NCBI GenBank assembly: GCA_046154965.1
Contig: JBJXDY010000027.1
Location: 1-64,000, forward strand
Length of the DNA: 64,000 nt
From: DATKFM01 sp046154965
GTDB lineage: Bacteria > Pseudomonadota > Alphaproteobacteria > Dongiales > Dongiaceae
Reading direction: 5' to 3'
A model generated the notes under the pieces. That model did not search any database. It saw nothing but the letters and a program-made list of their open reading frames with translations, and was not told the DNA's origin. The translations under genes were made by a program, and so were the position numbers. Positions 43,554 through 52,459 of this stretch are shown here, in pieces. Position 1 is the stretch's first letter, and the number at the start of each line of letters is the position of its first letter.

Positions 43554-43993
43554 TGCGGCTGGTTCTCGGCGTACTCGCCTACCTTACTCCGACTTTTGCG
43601 CTCGGCTTCGTTTGGCACTTGGTGCTGTTCGAACGCAACTATGCCGCCCTCGCGGTGTACCGGGACGATATCATCATTCCCTTCGGCTTTCTGTCGATGT
43701 TGATCCAGGCGGGCATCTTCGCATGGATCTATCGGCAGCTTTTTGCGCGGCGAAGCGGCACACTGATGTCGCGCGCGCTGCTCTATGGTGCGCTCGGCGC
43801 CGTCCTGTCTTGGAGCTTCACGACGCTCGCCGTGGCGGCGAAGAACGTTATGACATCGGTCCCCGACTATCTCCTGATCGAGACAGCATTCACGGTCGTG
43901 CAGTGGACTATGGTCGGACCGCTTACCGCATTGGCCTTTGGTCGATCACTAAACCAGGACAGTCTCGTTCCAGCCTCGAGGAGTGCGGGCTGA
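43550..43993 (+). CDS. Four-helix membrane protein of unknown function
   Basis: A 147-residue integral membrane protein with about four hydrophobic segments: LVLGVLAYLTPTFALGFVWH, IPFGFLSMLIQAGIFAWIY, LLYGALGAVLSWSFTTLAV and TAFTVVQWTMVGPLTALAF. Proteins of this shape often follow ArsR/AHSA1 pairs, but I cannot name a family with certainty. Last gene of the operon; its start overlaps the TfoX-like stop. Confidence 0.75.
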   Translation: MMRLVLGVLAYLTPTFALGFVWHLVLFERNYAALAVYRDDIIIPFGFLSMLIQAGIFAWIYRQLFARRSGTLMSRALLYGALGAVLSWSFTTLAVAAKNVMTSVPDYLLIETAFTVVQWTMVGPLTALAFGRSLNQDSLVPASRSAG

Positions 43994-44626
43994 CCGCGCG
44001 TTCCAGCGGGTACTCACCAATGTCCGCAGTTCCGCCCGTTGCCGACCTTACACCTCGCCCATCGTGAATCAGCAAAGGTTGCATCTTGATGATGATAGCT
44101 GCATGCCGTGGACCCTATGGGTGGGGTTCGCCCGACCTTTAGCTTCTCCGGCCAGATGCACGCGGATCGGAAACAGCCAGTCCCCACATCTCAGCTGGGC
44201 GCAATGAGCACATAGGCCGGCCTTGCCAGCGGGATAACTCGGCGAATCCCGTCGGACTTGACGCCGAGCGCCATCGGCGCCCGGGACCTGCCAATGCCGC
44301 GCCGCCGTGGAAAATCCTCGGCCACGCCGCCGATGGCTGCATGGCGCGCATTGCCCGATTTGAGTTCAATGACGACAAGGCCCCGCTTGGCGCAATCGTT
44401 CAATCGCCGCAATTTCTCGCTGAACATCGACCGAGTGAAGGTGCTCTCCTCATTGAGCGGTCGCGACAATAGACAATGGGAGGACGGCAAGAGCGGGCAG
44501 CATCGGCGACGGATTGTTCGGATCATTGCCGAGGGCATGGTCGGCCGCCTTCATTGCCGCTACGGTCGAATCCGATTTCTAGTAGTTGCAGTCTTGTCAA
44601 CAATCTGCGTAACCGAGGTGTCGTGT
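43994..44626. other. Gene-poor spacer before the catabolic island
   Basis: About 630 nt without a supported gene. A minus-strand frame at 44538-44191 (containing KRGLVVIELKSGNARHAA) and a plus-strand frame that runs into the next gene are both open but lack recognisable domains; one may be a regulator remnant. Base composition falls here compared with the DNA to the left, in line with an island boundary. GAGGTG 8 nt before 44627 belongs to the next gene. Confidence 0.3.
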
Positions 44627-45805
44627 ATGAAAATCGAAGCAGTCGACTTCTTCTACCTGTCCATGCCTGTCGTTACCGACGCGGGTGACGGTAGCCAGGA
44701 TGCATTGGTAGTACGAGTTCATGCCGGCGGTATCACCGCCTGGGGCGAATGCGAGGCCTCACCGCTGACGTCAATCGCCTCGTTCGTCTGTCCAATGTCC
44801 CACGGCGCCTGCCGGCCGGTCAGCGCCTCGGTGCTCGGTATGGATGTTTCGTCGCCGGCCGATATTGCCCGAATCGCGGCCACCATCCAGTGGAACAACG
44901 TGGACCTGCTGCAGGCGGCCCACACCTGGTCTGGTATCGAGATTGCTCTCTGGGACCTGCTTGGCCGAATGCGCGGCGAGGCGGTTTATCGGCTTCTTGG
45001 TTATGACCGCGCCTATCCAAAGCTGCCCTATGCCTCGCAGCTCTTTGGCGACAATCCGCAAGAAACACTGGATCTCTGCCGCGCGGCGCGCAATGCCGGC
45101 TTCCGTGCGGTCAAATGCGGCTGGGGTCCCTTCGGCCGAGGTAGTCTCAAGGAGGACGCCGATCAACTTACAGCGGCACGGGAGGGCCTCGGTCCGGACG
45201 GCATGCTCCTGATCGATGCCGGGCAGATCTGGGGTGAAGATGTCGCCGCGGCCGAGGCGCGTCTCCCACTATTGGAGAGCGTCAAGGCGACTTGGCTGGA
45301 GGAGCCGTTTCACGGCAGCGCCTACGAGGCTTATGGTTCGCTCGCCGGAAAGGCCGGATCGCTGAAGCTGGCCGGCGGCGAGGCGGCGCACAACGTGTTT
45401 ATGGCTCGCCATATGATCGACTATGGCAAAGTGGGCTTTGTGCAGATCGACTGTGGCCGGATCGGCGGCATTGGCCCGGCTAAGCAAGTCGTTGACTACG
45501 CGGCTGGGAAAGGTGTGACCTATGTCAATCACACCTTTACATCGCATCTCGCACTTTGCGCCTCTATTCAGCCCTATGCAGGATTGTCCGATCACCGCAT
45601 TTGCGAATACCCTGTGAAACCGCAGCCGATGGCCTGGGAAATGTGCGCAAATCACATCGCTCCAGACCGCAATGGAGAGATTATCGTGCCCGATGCGCCG
45701 GGTCTTGGTATCGAAATTGATCTTGCGGCACTGAAAAAATACAAAGTCGACGTGGAAATCCGGGTAAAGGACAAGATTCTCTACCGTTCGCCCGATATCG
45801 ACTGA
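44627..45805 (+). CDS. Mandelate racemase/muconate lactonizing enzyme family dehydratase
   Basis: A 392-residue enolase-superfamily enzyme. These remove a proton next to a carboxylate, commonly dehydrating sugar acids. Likely metal ligands: Asp in LLIDAGQIWG, Glu in TWLEEPFHG, Glu in KLAGGEAAHN; the general base His is in VNHTFTSHLAL. The lysine strand reads FRAVKCGWGPFGRGS, where the classical KxK is KxG, so the second Lys is missing, as in some dehydratases that use only His. The frame is open far upstream but ATG 44627 has GAGGTG before it. It heads the transporter gene cluster. The substrate is unknown. Confidence 0.87.
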   Translation: MKIEAVDFFYLSMPVVTDAGDGSQDALVVRVHAGGITAWGECEASPLTSIASFVCPMSHGACRPVSASVLGMDVSSPADIARIAATIQWNNVDLLQAAHTWSGIEIALWDLLGRMRGEAVYRLLGYDRAYPKLPYASQLFGDNPQETLDLCRAARNAGFRAVKCGWGPFGRGSLKEDADQLTAAREGLGPDGMLLIDAGQIWGEDVAAAEARLPLLESVKATWLEEPFHGSAYEAYGSLAGKAGSLKLAGGEAAHNVFMARHMIDYGKVGFVQIDCGRIGGIGPAKQVVDYAAGKGVTYVNHTFTSHLALCASIQPYAGLSDHRICEYPVKPQPMAWEMCANHIAPDRNGEIIVPDAPGLGIEIDLAALKKYKVDVEIRVKDKILYRSPDID

Positions 45806-46128
45806 CTATTCCCACTCAGCTCCAAATCAGTGGAACACCATGCAGCAGCCGGTTGGCGGCAATGGTGGATTTGTTCCCCCAATTTCGCTATTCATGAGGG
45901 CAATAGTTGACGCTGGAGCAGTCGCTTTCCGGCAGTCGACAGCGATGCTGGGAGGAGAAGCCGTGAATTGCCCAAGGTCGGGATCTCCGCCGTTCCGAAG
46001 ATTGAGCTCGAACCTGCAAGCTCCGCAATCGATCTCTCCGGAAACCGGCGGGGCGTTTCCAATGGGGCCGAGCTGCACGGCGACGGTGTTCCTATGCTTT
46101 GCGCATCGGACGTGAAGGGGAAACGCGC
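45806..46128. other. Spacer between dehydratase and ABC permease
   Basis: About 320 nt without a supported gene. A plus-strand frame at 45840-46115 (MQQPVGGNGGFVPPIS...) is open but has no recognised domain or good ribosome binding site. It may be leftover coding sequence of a gene lost from the island. No terminator hairpin was seen. Confidence 0.3.
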
Positions 46129-47079
46129 GTGATCGTCCTTCGCTTGCTGATCGGGCGAATTCTGCTGTCGCTGTTGACGCTAATCATCGTCTCCGCCGTC
46201 ATCTTTGCTATCATTGAAGTGTTGCCGGGCGACGTCGCCTCACGCATTTTGGGGCGCGACGCCACGCCGGCATCGCTTGCCCAATTGCGCGAGAAGTTGC
46301 ATCTGAACGATCCGGCGATTCTTCGTTACGTAAACTGGCTCGGCGGCATCCTGCGGGGGGATTTCGGCAATGCCCTCACCAGTTCGCGGCCGATCATTGA
46401 CATCCTGACGCCGCGTATCATCAACACCGGGCTGCTGTCGCTTTATGCTTTCGTCATCTACATTCCGCTGGCCCTGATTCCGGCGCTTATCCAGGCCGTG
46501 CGACGCGACCGACCGGTGGACCACGTGCTTTCGACAATCACCCTCGTCCTTCTCTCGATTCCTGATTTCTTACTGGGCACTCTGCTGATAATTGCCTTTG
46601 TCGTTGCGATTCCACTGCTTCCGGCAGTATCGCTCGTGGACGAAAGCTCGACTGTAATCCAGTATCTGCGTGCGACCACATTGCCTGCCGTAACACTTGC
46701 AATCGTCATGGCCATTGCCGCTGTACGCATGCTGCGCGACAATCTGATCGAAGTTCTCGACTCCGACTATGTCCGGATGGCCGAACTCAAAGGCCTGCCA
46801 CCTCGAGCCGTGCTGCTGCGCCACGCATTGCCCAATGCGCTGGTGCCGACGCTCAATGTAACCGCTATCAATCTCGGCTACCTGATCGGGGGTGTCGTAA
46901 TCGTCGAGAAGGTATTCTCCTTTCCGGGCTTTGGCAGGTTGCTTGTCGATTCGCTACAGCTTCGCGATGTGCCGGTCGTCGAAGCGACGGTGCTGATCTC
47001 CGCCGTGGTCTATGTCGTCGCCAACTTGCTCGCCGATCTCGGCGCCATTCTGCTCAATCCACGGCTCCGCGGTGGATAG
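46129..47079 (+). CDS. Peptide/nickel-type ABC transporter permease (DppB-like)
   Basis: A 316-residue inner-membrane permease of the DppB/OppB group: LLIGRILLSLLTLIIVSAVIF at the start, EVLPGDVASRILGRDATPASL (family N-terminal region), about six transmembrane segments, and the EAA loop DYVRMAELKGLPPRAVLLRHALPNAL. The end FGRLLVDSLQLRDVPVVEATVL is conserved. The start is GTG 46129, with AAGGGGA 8 nt upstream, in preference to a TTG ten codons earlier. dppC-like follows after 30 nt. Confidence 0.92.
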   Translation: MIVLRLLIGRILLSLLTLIIVSAVIFAIIEVLPGDVASRILGRDATPASLAQLREKLHLNDPAILRYVNWLGGILRGDFGNALTSSRPIIDILTPRIINTGLLSLYAFVIYIPLALIPALIQAVRRDRPVDHVLSTITLVLLSIPDFLLGTLLIIAFVVAIPLLPAVSLVDESSTVIQYLRATTLPAVTLAIVMAIAAVRMLRDNLIEVLDSDYVRMAELKGLPPRAVLLRHALPNALVPTLNVTAINLGYLIGGVVIVEKVFSFPGFGRLLVDSLQLRDVPVVEATVLISAVVYVVANLLADLGAILLNPRLRGG

Positions 47080-47109
47080 GCACAAGAATCAAGAATAACG
47101 TGCGCTAAG

Positions 47110-47997
47110 ATGGCGACGACATCCAGCCGAAGTACAATGAGAGCCGGCCGTTTCGGACCGCTGTGGCGACGCACGCCCAGGAGTTTTCGCATCGGGGCGG
47201 TCATTCTCCTGCTGCATTTTGTTGTCGCCGCTACCGGCCCCTTCTGGGCGCCATACGGCGCGGCGCAGATCGGAACCGGCCCTCCACTCTCCGGCATGAG
47301 CTGGTCGCATTTGTTCGGAGTGGACCAGCTTGGGCGTGACGTGTTCAGTCGGGCGGTACATGGCAGCCACATCGTGATTCTGCTGTCGCTGTCCGGTACT
47401 TTTCTCGGCCTCGTCATTGGCGCGATCGTCGGGTTGCTTTCGGGTTATGTGCGTGGCTGGATCGACGAGATATTGCAGCGCGTCTTAGAGGCAATCATCA
47501 GCATTCCCTTCCTGGTCCTGGCGCTGATTGCGATCGTAGCTGCGGGGCCGGACCTTTCCGGCAACCCATTGCTGGTAATTCTGGTAATCGCCTTTATCTA
47601 TGCGCCGCGTATCGCGCGTATGGCACGTGCGGCAGCATTGGATATCGTGACGCGCGATTTCGTAACCGTGGCCCGGTTGCGGGGTGAAAGCGCCTGGTCG
47701 GTAATGCGGCGCGAGCTGCTTCCCAATGCCACAAGTGTGCTACTGGTCGAATTCGCGTTGCGCGCCGGTTACGCGCCCGTGTTGATCGGGTCGCTAGGGT
47801 TCCTCGGGTTCGGCATGCGCCCGCCAACGCCCGAGTGGGGTCTAATGATGAGCGAGAACCGTTCACTGATCATTTTTTCGCCAATTACCGTGGTCGGCCC
47901 CGGTCTGATGCTCGCCACCCTCGTGGTTGGTCTGAACCTGTTTACCGAGGGGCTCGCGCGTATTCTCGGCCGCACCGTGCGTCTAGCCGACAAATGA
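47110..47997 (+). CDS. Peptide/nickel-type ABC transporter permease (DppC-like)
   Basis: A 295-residue permease, partner of the preceding one. Landmarks: GPFWAPYGAAQIGTGPPLSG and HLFGVDQLGRDVFSRAVHGS (the signature of the DppC group), and the EAA loop DFVTVARLRGESAWSVMRRELLPNA (read in two pieces). Five to six hydrophobic segments. ATG 47110 is used; an ATG nine codons later is possible. The stop overlaps the start of the fused ATPase gene by 4 nt (ATGA). Confidence 0.92.
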   Translation: MATTSSRSTMRAGRFGPLWRRTPRSFRIGAVILLLHFVVAATGPFWAPYGAAQIGTGPPLSGMSWSHLFGVDQLGRDVFSRAVHGSHIVILLSLSGTFLGLVIGAIVGLLSGYVRGWIDEILQRVLEAIISIPFLVLALIAIVAAGPDLSGNPLLVILVIAFIYAPRIARMARAAALDIVTRDFVTVARLRGESAWSVMRRELLPNATSVLLVEFALRAGYAPVLIGSLGFLGFGMRPPTPEWGLMMSENRSLIIFSPITVVGPGLMLATLVVGLNLFTEGLARILGRTVRLADK

Positions 47998-50075
47998 ACG
48001 CCGCGTCCCCCCTCGTTGAGGTCACCGACCTCGACGTCGCCTACCGGCACGGCGAAGGCTGGTTGCGCGTACTGCACGGCGTCAGCTTCACGATCCGTCG
48101 CGGCGAGGCCCTGGGTCTGGTCGGCGAATCCGGGTGCGGCAAGTCGACCGTCGCCTATCAACTTCTCGGATACCGCCGCGGGAACAGCCGTGTCGAAGGA
48201 GGCCAAGTTCTATTCCAAGGCACCGATTTGCTGCGTCTGGAGCGGCCGGCGCTTGATCGCCTGCGCGGCAACCGGCTGAGCTTGGTGCCGCAGAATCCGA
48301 CGACGGCCCTTAGCCCTGGCATGAGAGTTGGAGTTCAAATCGCCGAGGTGCTGCAGTTTCACAAGGCCGAAAACAGCTCAGAAGAGGCTTACATTGCCGA
48401 GCTTTTCCGGATGGTGGGGTTGCCCGACCCCGAGGCGATCGGGCGGCGTTACCCGCACCAGCTCTCGGGCGGCCAGCAGCAACGTGTTTGCATTGCCATG
48501 GCGCTGGCCTGCAAGCCCGATCTCCTCGTGCTCGATGAACCGACCACCGGCCTCGACGTGACGACTCAGGAGCAGATCATTGAGTTGCTCGCGGACCTGC
48601 GGGCCCGGCTCGGCATGTCCATGCTATACGTCACTCATGACCTCGGCGTGCTCGCGCAGATCGCCGACCGGGTTGGCGTCATGTATGCCGGGCGAATGGC
48701 CGAGATCGCGCCAACTGCAGTCCTCTTCGCCGAACCACGGCATCCCTACACGCGCGGTCTTATCGCATCGATCCCGCAGATCGAAAAAACCGACAAGCCG
48801 GCTGGCCCTATGCTGCGGGGTCTACTAAAGCGAAACGAGCTGCCCCCGGGCTGCCCCTTCCAACCGCGCTGCGATTTCGCCGAAGCCAAATGCGCGACGG
48901 AAGTACAGCGGCCTGATGCGGTCGCTAACGGCCACGTAGTGGCTTGCCGCCGCTGGCGCATGTTGCCTCCACCGCAAGCGATTGCCGCCAACGGACACGC
49001 GTTGAACGCCGGAAAACGAGTAGCGCCCGATCACATCCTCAGTCTCGACGGCGTAAGTCTCGGCTATGGTGCAAGCAGGCGCAGCGCGATTTTTCCGGGA
49101 TCATCAATCTACAATGTGGTACAGGATCTGTCCTTTGCGATCAGGGCGGGCGAGACCTTTGCTCTGGTCGGTGAATCGGGCAGCGGAAAATCCACCGTTG
49201 CGCGGGCCGTGAGCGGCCTCCTCGCCCCGCTTGCAGGCCGCATTCAGTTCGAAGGCCAGGCCTTGCCCGCCCTCGTTGCTGCGCGATCGCGCGAACTGCG
49301 GCGCCGCATTCAGCACATCTTTCAGAATCCCGACGCTTCCTTGAATCCGCGGACACGGATCGGGGCGATCCTGGCGCGGCCGCTGGAAGTTTTCTTCAAT
49401 CTCGATCGAGCTACCGTCGAAAAGCGAGTTGCTCGCGCACTCGAAGATGTGCGCCTCGACGTCGGTTATGCCACACGCTATCCGGATCAGCTTTCCGGCG
49501 GCGAGCGTCAGCGGGTCGCAATAGCGCGAGCGCTGGTGGCAGAATCAAGACTCTTGCTCTGCGACGAGATTCTTTCCGGACTTGACGTATCGGTGCAAGC
49601 CAATGTACTGGCGCTGCTGCAGCAGTTGCGGCAGGAGCATCACCTCTCCATGCTGTTCATCTCGCACGATCTGGCAGTTGTGCGGACTCTGGCCGATCGT
49701 GTGGGTGTCCTGTTCGGCGGTCAACTCATGGAAGTCGGCGGCGTAGAGGACATCTTCACGCCACCGTTCCACCCCTACACCTACGAACTCTTGATGGCGG
49801 TTCCCAGCATCCACGTTGTACGCAAGAGGCGCGCTCAACCGAGAACGGAGAAAAGCTCGGCAGAGACACACGGCTGCGTCTTCGCCGGCCGATGCGCCTG
49901 GCAGCTGGGCCGACTCTGCGAGGAGCGGTTGCCGCCCTGGCGAGACGCTGCCGCGCAACATCGCATCCGTTGCCACATCCCTTTGGACACGCTTACTGAA
50001 CGGGTTAGCGGTGCGGGCATGCAATGGCACTCGACTGAACCCGGCCAACGGACAGTGGATGAGGGTACGAGATGA
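47994..50075 (+). CDS. Fused double ATP-binding protein of the peptide-type ABC transporter
   Basis: A 693-residue protein joining the DppD- and DppF-like ATPases. First half: Walker A GLVGESGCGKSTVAYQ, signature LSGGQQQRVCIAMALA, Walker B LLVLDEPTTGLDV, then the Cys-rich oligopeptide-ABC C-terminal region (PPGCPFQPRCDFAEAKC). Second half: Walker A ALVGESGSGKSTVARA, signature LSGGERQRVAIARAL, Walker B LLLCDEILSGLDVSVQ and a second C-terminal region (GCVFAGRCAWQLGRLCEE). Both halves look functional; DEI replaces DEP in the second Walker B extension. The fused layout is like GsiA. Start ATG 47994 is coupled to the permease. Confidence 0.93.
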   Translation: MNAASPLVEVTDLDVAYRHGEGWLRVLHGVSFTIRRGEALGLVGESGCGKSTVAYQLLGYRRGNSRVEGGQVLFQGTDLLRLERPALDRLRGNRLSLVPQNPTTALSPGMRVGVQIAEVLQFHKAENSSEEAYIAELFRMVGLPDPEAIGRRYPHQLSGGQQQRVCIAMALACKPDLLVLDEPTTGLDVTTQEQIIELLADLRARLGMSMLYVTHDLGVLAQIADRVGVMYAGRMAEIAPTAVLFAEPRHPYTRGLIASIPQIEKTDKPAGPMLRGLLKRNELPPGCPFQPRCDFAEAKCATEVQRPDAVANGHVVACRRWRMLPPPQAIAANGHALNAGKRVAPDHILSLDGVSLGYGASRRSAIFPGSSIYNVVQDLSFAIRAGETFALVGESGSGKSTVARAVSGLLAPLAGRIQFEGQALPALVAARSRELRRRIQHIFQNPDASLNPRTRIGAILARPLEVFFNLDRATVEKRVARALEDVRLDVGYATRYPDQLSGGERQRVAIARALVAESRLLLCDEILSGLDVSVQANVLALLQQLRQEHHLSMLFISHDLAVVRTLADRVGVLFGGQLMEVGGVEDIFTPPFHPYTYELLMAVPSIHVVRKRRAQPRTEKSSAETHGCVFAGRCAWQLGRLCEERLPPWRDAAAQHRIRCHIPLDTLTERVSGAGMQWHSTEPGQRTVDEGTR

Positions 50076-50168
50076 GCGACTCTATGCTCGAGACAATTCA
50101 GCGGCCTCCATGTCGGCTCTCGAAGTGACACGTGGCGAGGGTCGTTCGAGGCCGCAAAGGAATCTCTG

Positions 50169-51488
50169 ATGTCTCCGGATCTCCTGGTGCTCGAAGGAGC
50201 CGATCTGATCGACGGTAGTGGCGCGCCGGTGATTAGGGATTCGATGATTGTCCTCGAGGGAAGTTGCATCCGCTATGCTGGTCCCAGAACGGATCGATTC
50301 GATGGTCGGCCGGCGCAGCGTTGGCCGCTTTGTGGCAGAACCATCGTCCCCGGCCTCATAGAAGCGCACACCCATGCGGCGTTCGATGCGGACATGCGGG
50401 CCTACGTAAGGAACGGCGTCACCACCATCCGCTTTGCAGGCCTCGATCAGAGTACCGTAGAGCGGCTCCGCAGGCGTATCGATGGAGGCGCGTTGATCGG
50501 ACCTCGCATCCTCTCCTGCGGGCCTATGATCGATCAGCCGCCGCCAGCCTATCCGGAGTGGAGTGTAGCGGTGGGCACGCCAGCCGAAGCGGCAGCGACG
50601 GCTGAACGACTGATCCGGGATCATGATCTGGAAGCGCTGATACTGACACAGCGTGTCACGGCACCGGTGATGCGGGCCGTCATTGAGGTTGCCCACGCAT
50701 ATGGGCGGCCGGTTGTCGGTCAGACTTGGGAAGTGGATGGTAGGGAAGCTGCAGCACTCGGAATCGACGAGCTGCACACCAGCTCTCGTGTCTATGAGAG
50801 CAAGCTGTACCCAAGGGATCGACTGCTTCGCTACACAAGCATTGCAGACCGTCTGGCCCTCACTTCGCGCGCATGGGCATCCATCGATTGGGAAGCGACA
50901 CAAAGCATCATGGAAACCATGGTCAAGCATGGCGTTGTCTATTGCGGCATGCAGGTGATTACCCAGTTTCAGGTGGGTGACGGTGCTGCGGAGTTGGAGG
51001 CCGATAGCGATTTTACAACTCTGTTTGGAGACGCCGAGCGACGTGCCTTTCTCGACTTCACGCAACGCCTGCAAGGCAGTTGGACGCAAGAGGATCGAGA
51101 TTATGGAAAAGCCGCTAACGAGCAGCGGATGGAATGGATGCGGCGGTATCGTGCACTCGGGGGCATTCTGATAGCAGGCACCGATATGCAGTTCGGGGGT
51201 ATCATGCTGCATCGCGAACTGCGCAATCTCGAAGCCCTCGGTATGTCGAGGTTGGAAGTCATCACCGCAGCAACCGGCGGATGCGCGCGGGCGTTGCGCT
51301 TGGAGAAAGAGCTTGGGATGATCCGCGAAGGTTTTCGGGCGGATATCGTCGTGCTCCGCCGCGATCCGATCAGCGATCTCAGTGCCTTGCGTGACATTGA
51401 GTGCGTGTTCAAGGATGGCACCGTTATGTGGACCGATGCTAGTGTAGGTAGTTTTCACCAGAAATCGGCAAAGAATACTCCGACGTGA
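50169..51488 (+). CDS. Amidohydrolase-family protein with altered metal site
   Basis: A 439-residue amidohydrolase-superfamily protein. It has the first metal motif HTH in GLIEAHTHAAFD, a late His in GIDELHTSSRVY and the Asp in IAGTDMQFGG, with the typical C-terminal GMIREGFRADIVVLRRDP. The position normally held by the carboxylated Lys reads ALILTQRV, and the His after the next strand is Gln (RPVVGQTWEVDG), so at most a mononuclear site is likely. The reaction may be hydrolysis of an amide, lactone or cyclic compound linked to the imported substrate. It follows the ATPase gene by 93 nt in the same direction; no signal peptide. Confidence 0.82.
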   Translation: MSPDLLVLEGADLIDGSGAPVIRDSMIVLEGSCIRYAGPRTDRFDGRPAQRWPLCGRTIVPGLIEAHTHAAFDADMRAYVRNGVTTIRFAGLDQSTVERLRRRIDGGALIGPRILSCGPMIDQPPPAYPEWSVAVGTPAEAAATAERLIRDHDLEALILTQRVTAPVMRAVIEVAHAYGRPVVGQTWEVDGREAAALGIDELHTSSRVYESKLYPRDRLLRYTSIADRLALTSRAWASIDWEATQSIMETMVKHGVVYCGMQVITQFQVGDGAAELEADSDFTTLFGDAERRAFLDFTQRLQGSWTQEDRDYGKAANEQRMEWMRRYRALGGILIAGTDMQFGGIMLHRELRNLEALGMSRLEVITAATGGCARALRLEKELGMIREGFRADIVVLRRDPISDLSALRDIECVFKDGTVMWTDASVGSFHQKSAKNTPT

Positions 51489-51614
51489 ACCAGAGTGCTG
51501 CTCGGGTCATGTTCACGGAATGCATTGCCGGCGGGTTTGTGTGGCGTCAGACGCGTTTCTGAAGTCGTCGGCCAAATCCGCGCGCGCAAGAAGGAGCAGA
51601 GGAGATTGGCTGCA

Positions 51615-52381
51615 ATGACACTACCGACGGTGCGTGCCTTGCTGGTGCGCCACGATGTCAGAGTCGGCTTCTAGGTCAACGAATTCATGACGCCGGCGAT
51701 TGGCCACATTCTTAAGGCGGCCAACTGTGATCTCGTCGCGTTCGACATGGAACATTCGGGACTCGGTTTCGGGACTATCAGAACGGCAATTCGGTCCGCT
51801 GAAGCGGCGGGGTTCGCAACCATCGTTCGCCCGCCGTCGAAGCAGTACCGGGATGTCACTCGCGCGCTGGACATCGGGGCCAAACCGCTAATGTTTCAGA
51901 TGGCGGACACCGCCGAAGAGGCCCGCGAGATCGTCGCCTGAATTAAGTACAGGCCGCGCGGGACCCGCGGGGTCACCACACAACACTTCTATGATCGTTT
52001 TACAGACAGAGCCTTGGGGCCGAAGCTTATGGCGGAGGATGAGGCGACTACTATGATTGCCCTGGTAGAAGCCCGAGTGGGCGTTGCCAACGCTGACGCA
52101 ATCGCTGCTGTCGATGGCGTCGATTGCCTCTACTTGGGCCATTCGGCATTCCCGGCGGCTACAACGATTCGCGCTTGCTCGAGGCAACTCATGCCCTCGC
52201 CGCCGCCTGCCGCAACCATGGCAAGCACTTTGTGAGGGACGTTGGTTTGTCCGGCGAACTCGAAGATATGGTCCGGCGCGGTGCCAGCATCATCATGTGT
52301 GGCGCCGATACTGGGACGCTGCGCGATGCTGTCGCGCTGGCTACTGCCGACGCACGCCGTCGTTGCGCCGGCTTAGCCTGA
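51615..52381 (+). pseudogene. Broken HpcH/HpaI (citrate lyase beta-like) aldolase gene
   Basis: A recognisable class II 2-keto-sugar-acid/HpcH-type aldolase that can no longer be made whole. The frame from ATG 51615 is stopped by TAG at 51672-51674 (between GF and VNEFM) and TGA at 51939-51941 (between REIVA and IKY); both positions carry Trp in relatives, so each fits a TGG to stop change. Homology continues (FDMEHSGLGFGTIRTA, ARVGVANADAIAAVDGVDCL) to about 52137, where it shifts to another frame with loss of several residues (PFGIPGGYNDSRLLEAT, then MVRRGASIIMCGADTGTLRDA) until 52381. The partner dehydratases in the island make substrates this enzyme class cleaves. Confidence 0.88.
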
Positions 52382-52402
52382 CGGGCCATCAGTCCTCGTA
52401 CC

Positions 52403-52436
52403 CAAAATGAAAGGGAGCACGTTGCCGTGCTCCCTT
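52403..52436 (-). terminator. Intrinsic terminator of the binding-protein gene
   Basis: AAGGGAGCAC (52411-52420) and GTGCTCCCTT (52427-52436) form a perfect 10-bp stem with a six-base loop. Read on the minus strand it is followed by TTTCATTTT, and it begins 24 nt after the stop of the minus-strand binding-protein gene. It also separates that gene from the aldolase pseudogene. Confidence 0.82.
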
Positions 52437-52459
52437 AACATGTACGGCGATTGGTGCGA

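Noticed and set aside
44191..44538. 115-codon minus-strand frame before the dehydratase gene
   Set aside because: No family recognised and no ribosome binding site; may be a remnant of a regulator but evidence is too thin.
51615..51941. Stop-codon readthrough or recoded Trp in the aldolase
   Set aside because: One stop is TAG and the other TGA, and a frameshift with lost residues follows, so decay is simpler.
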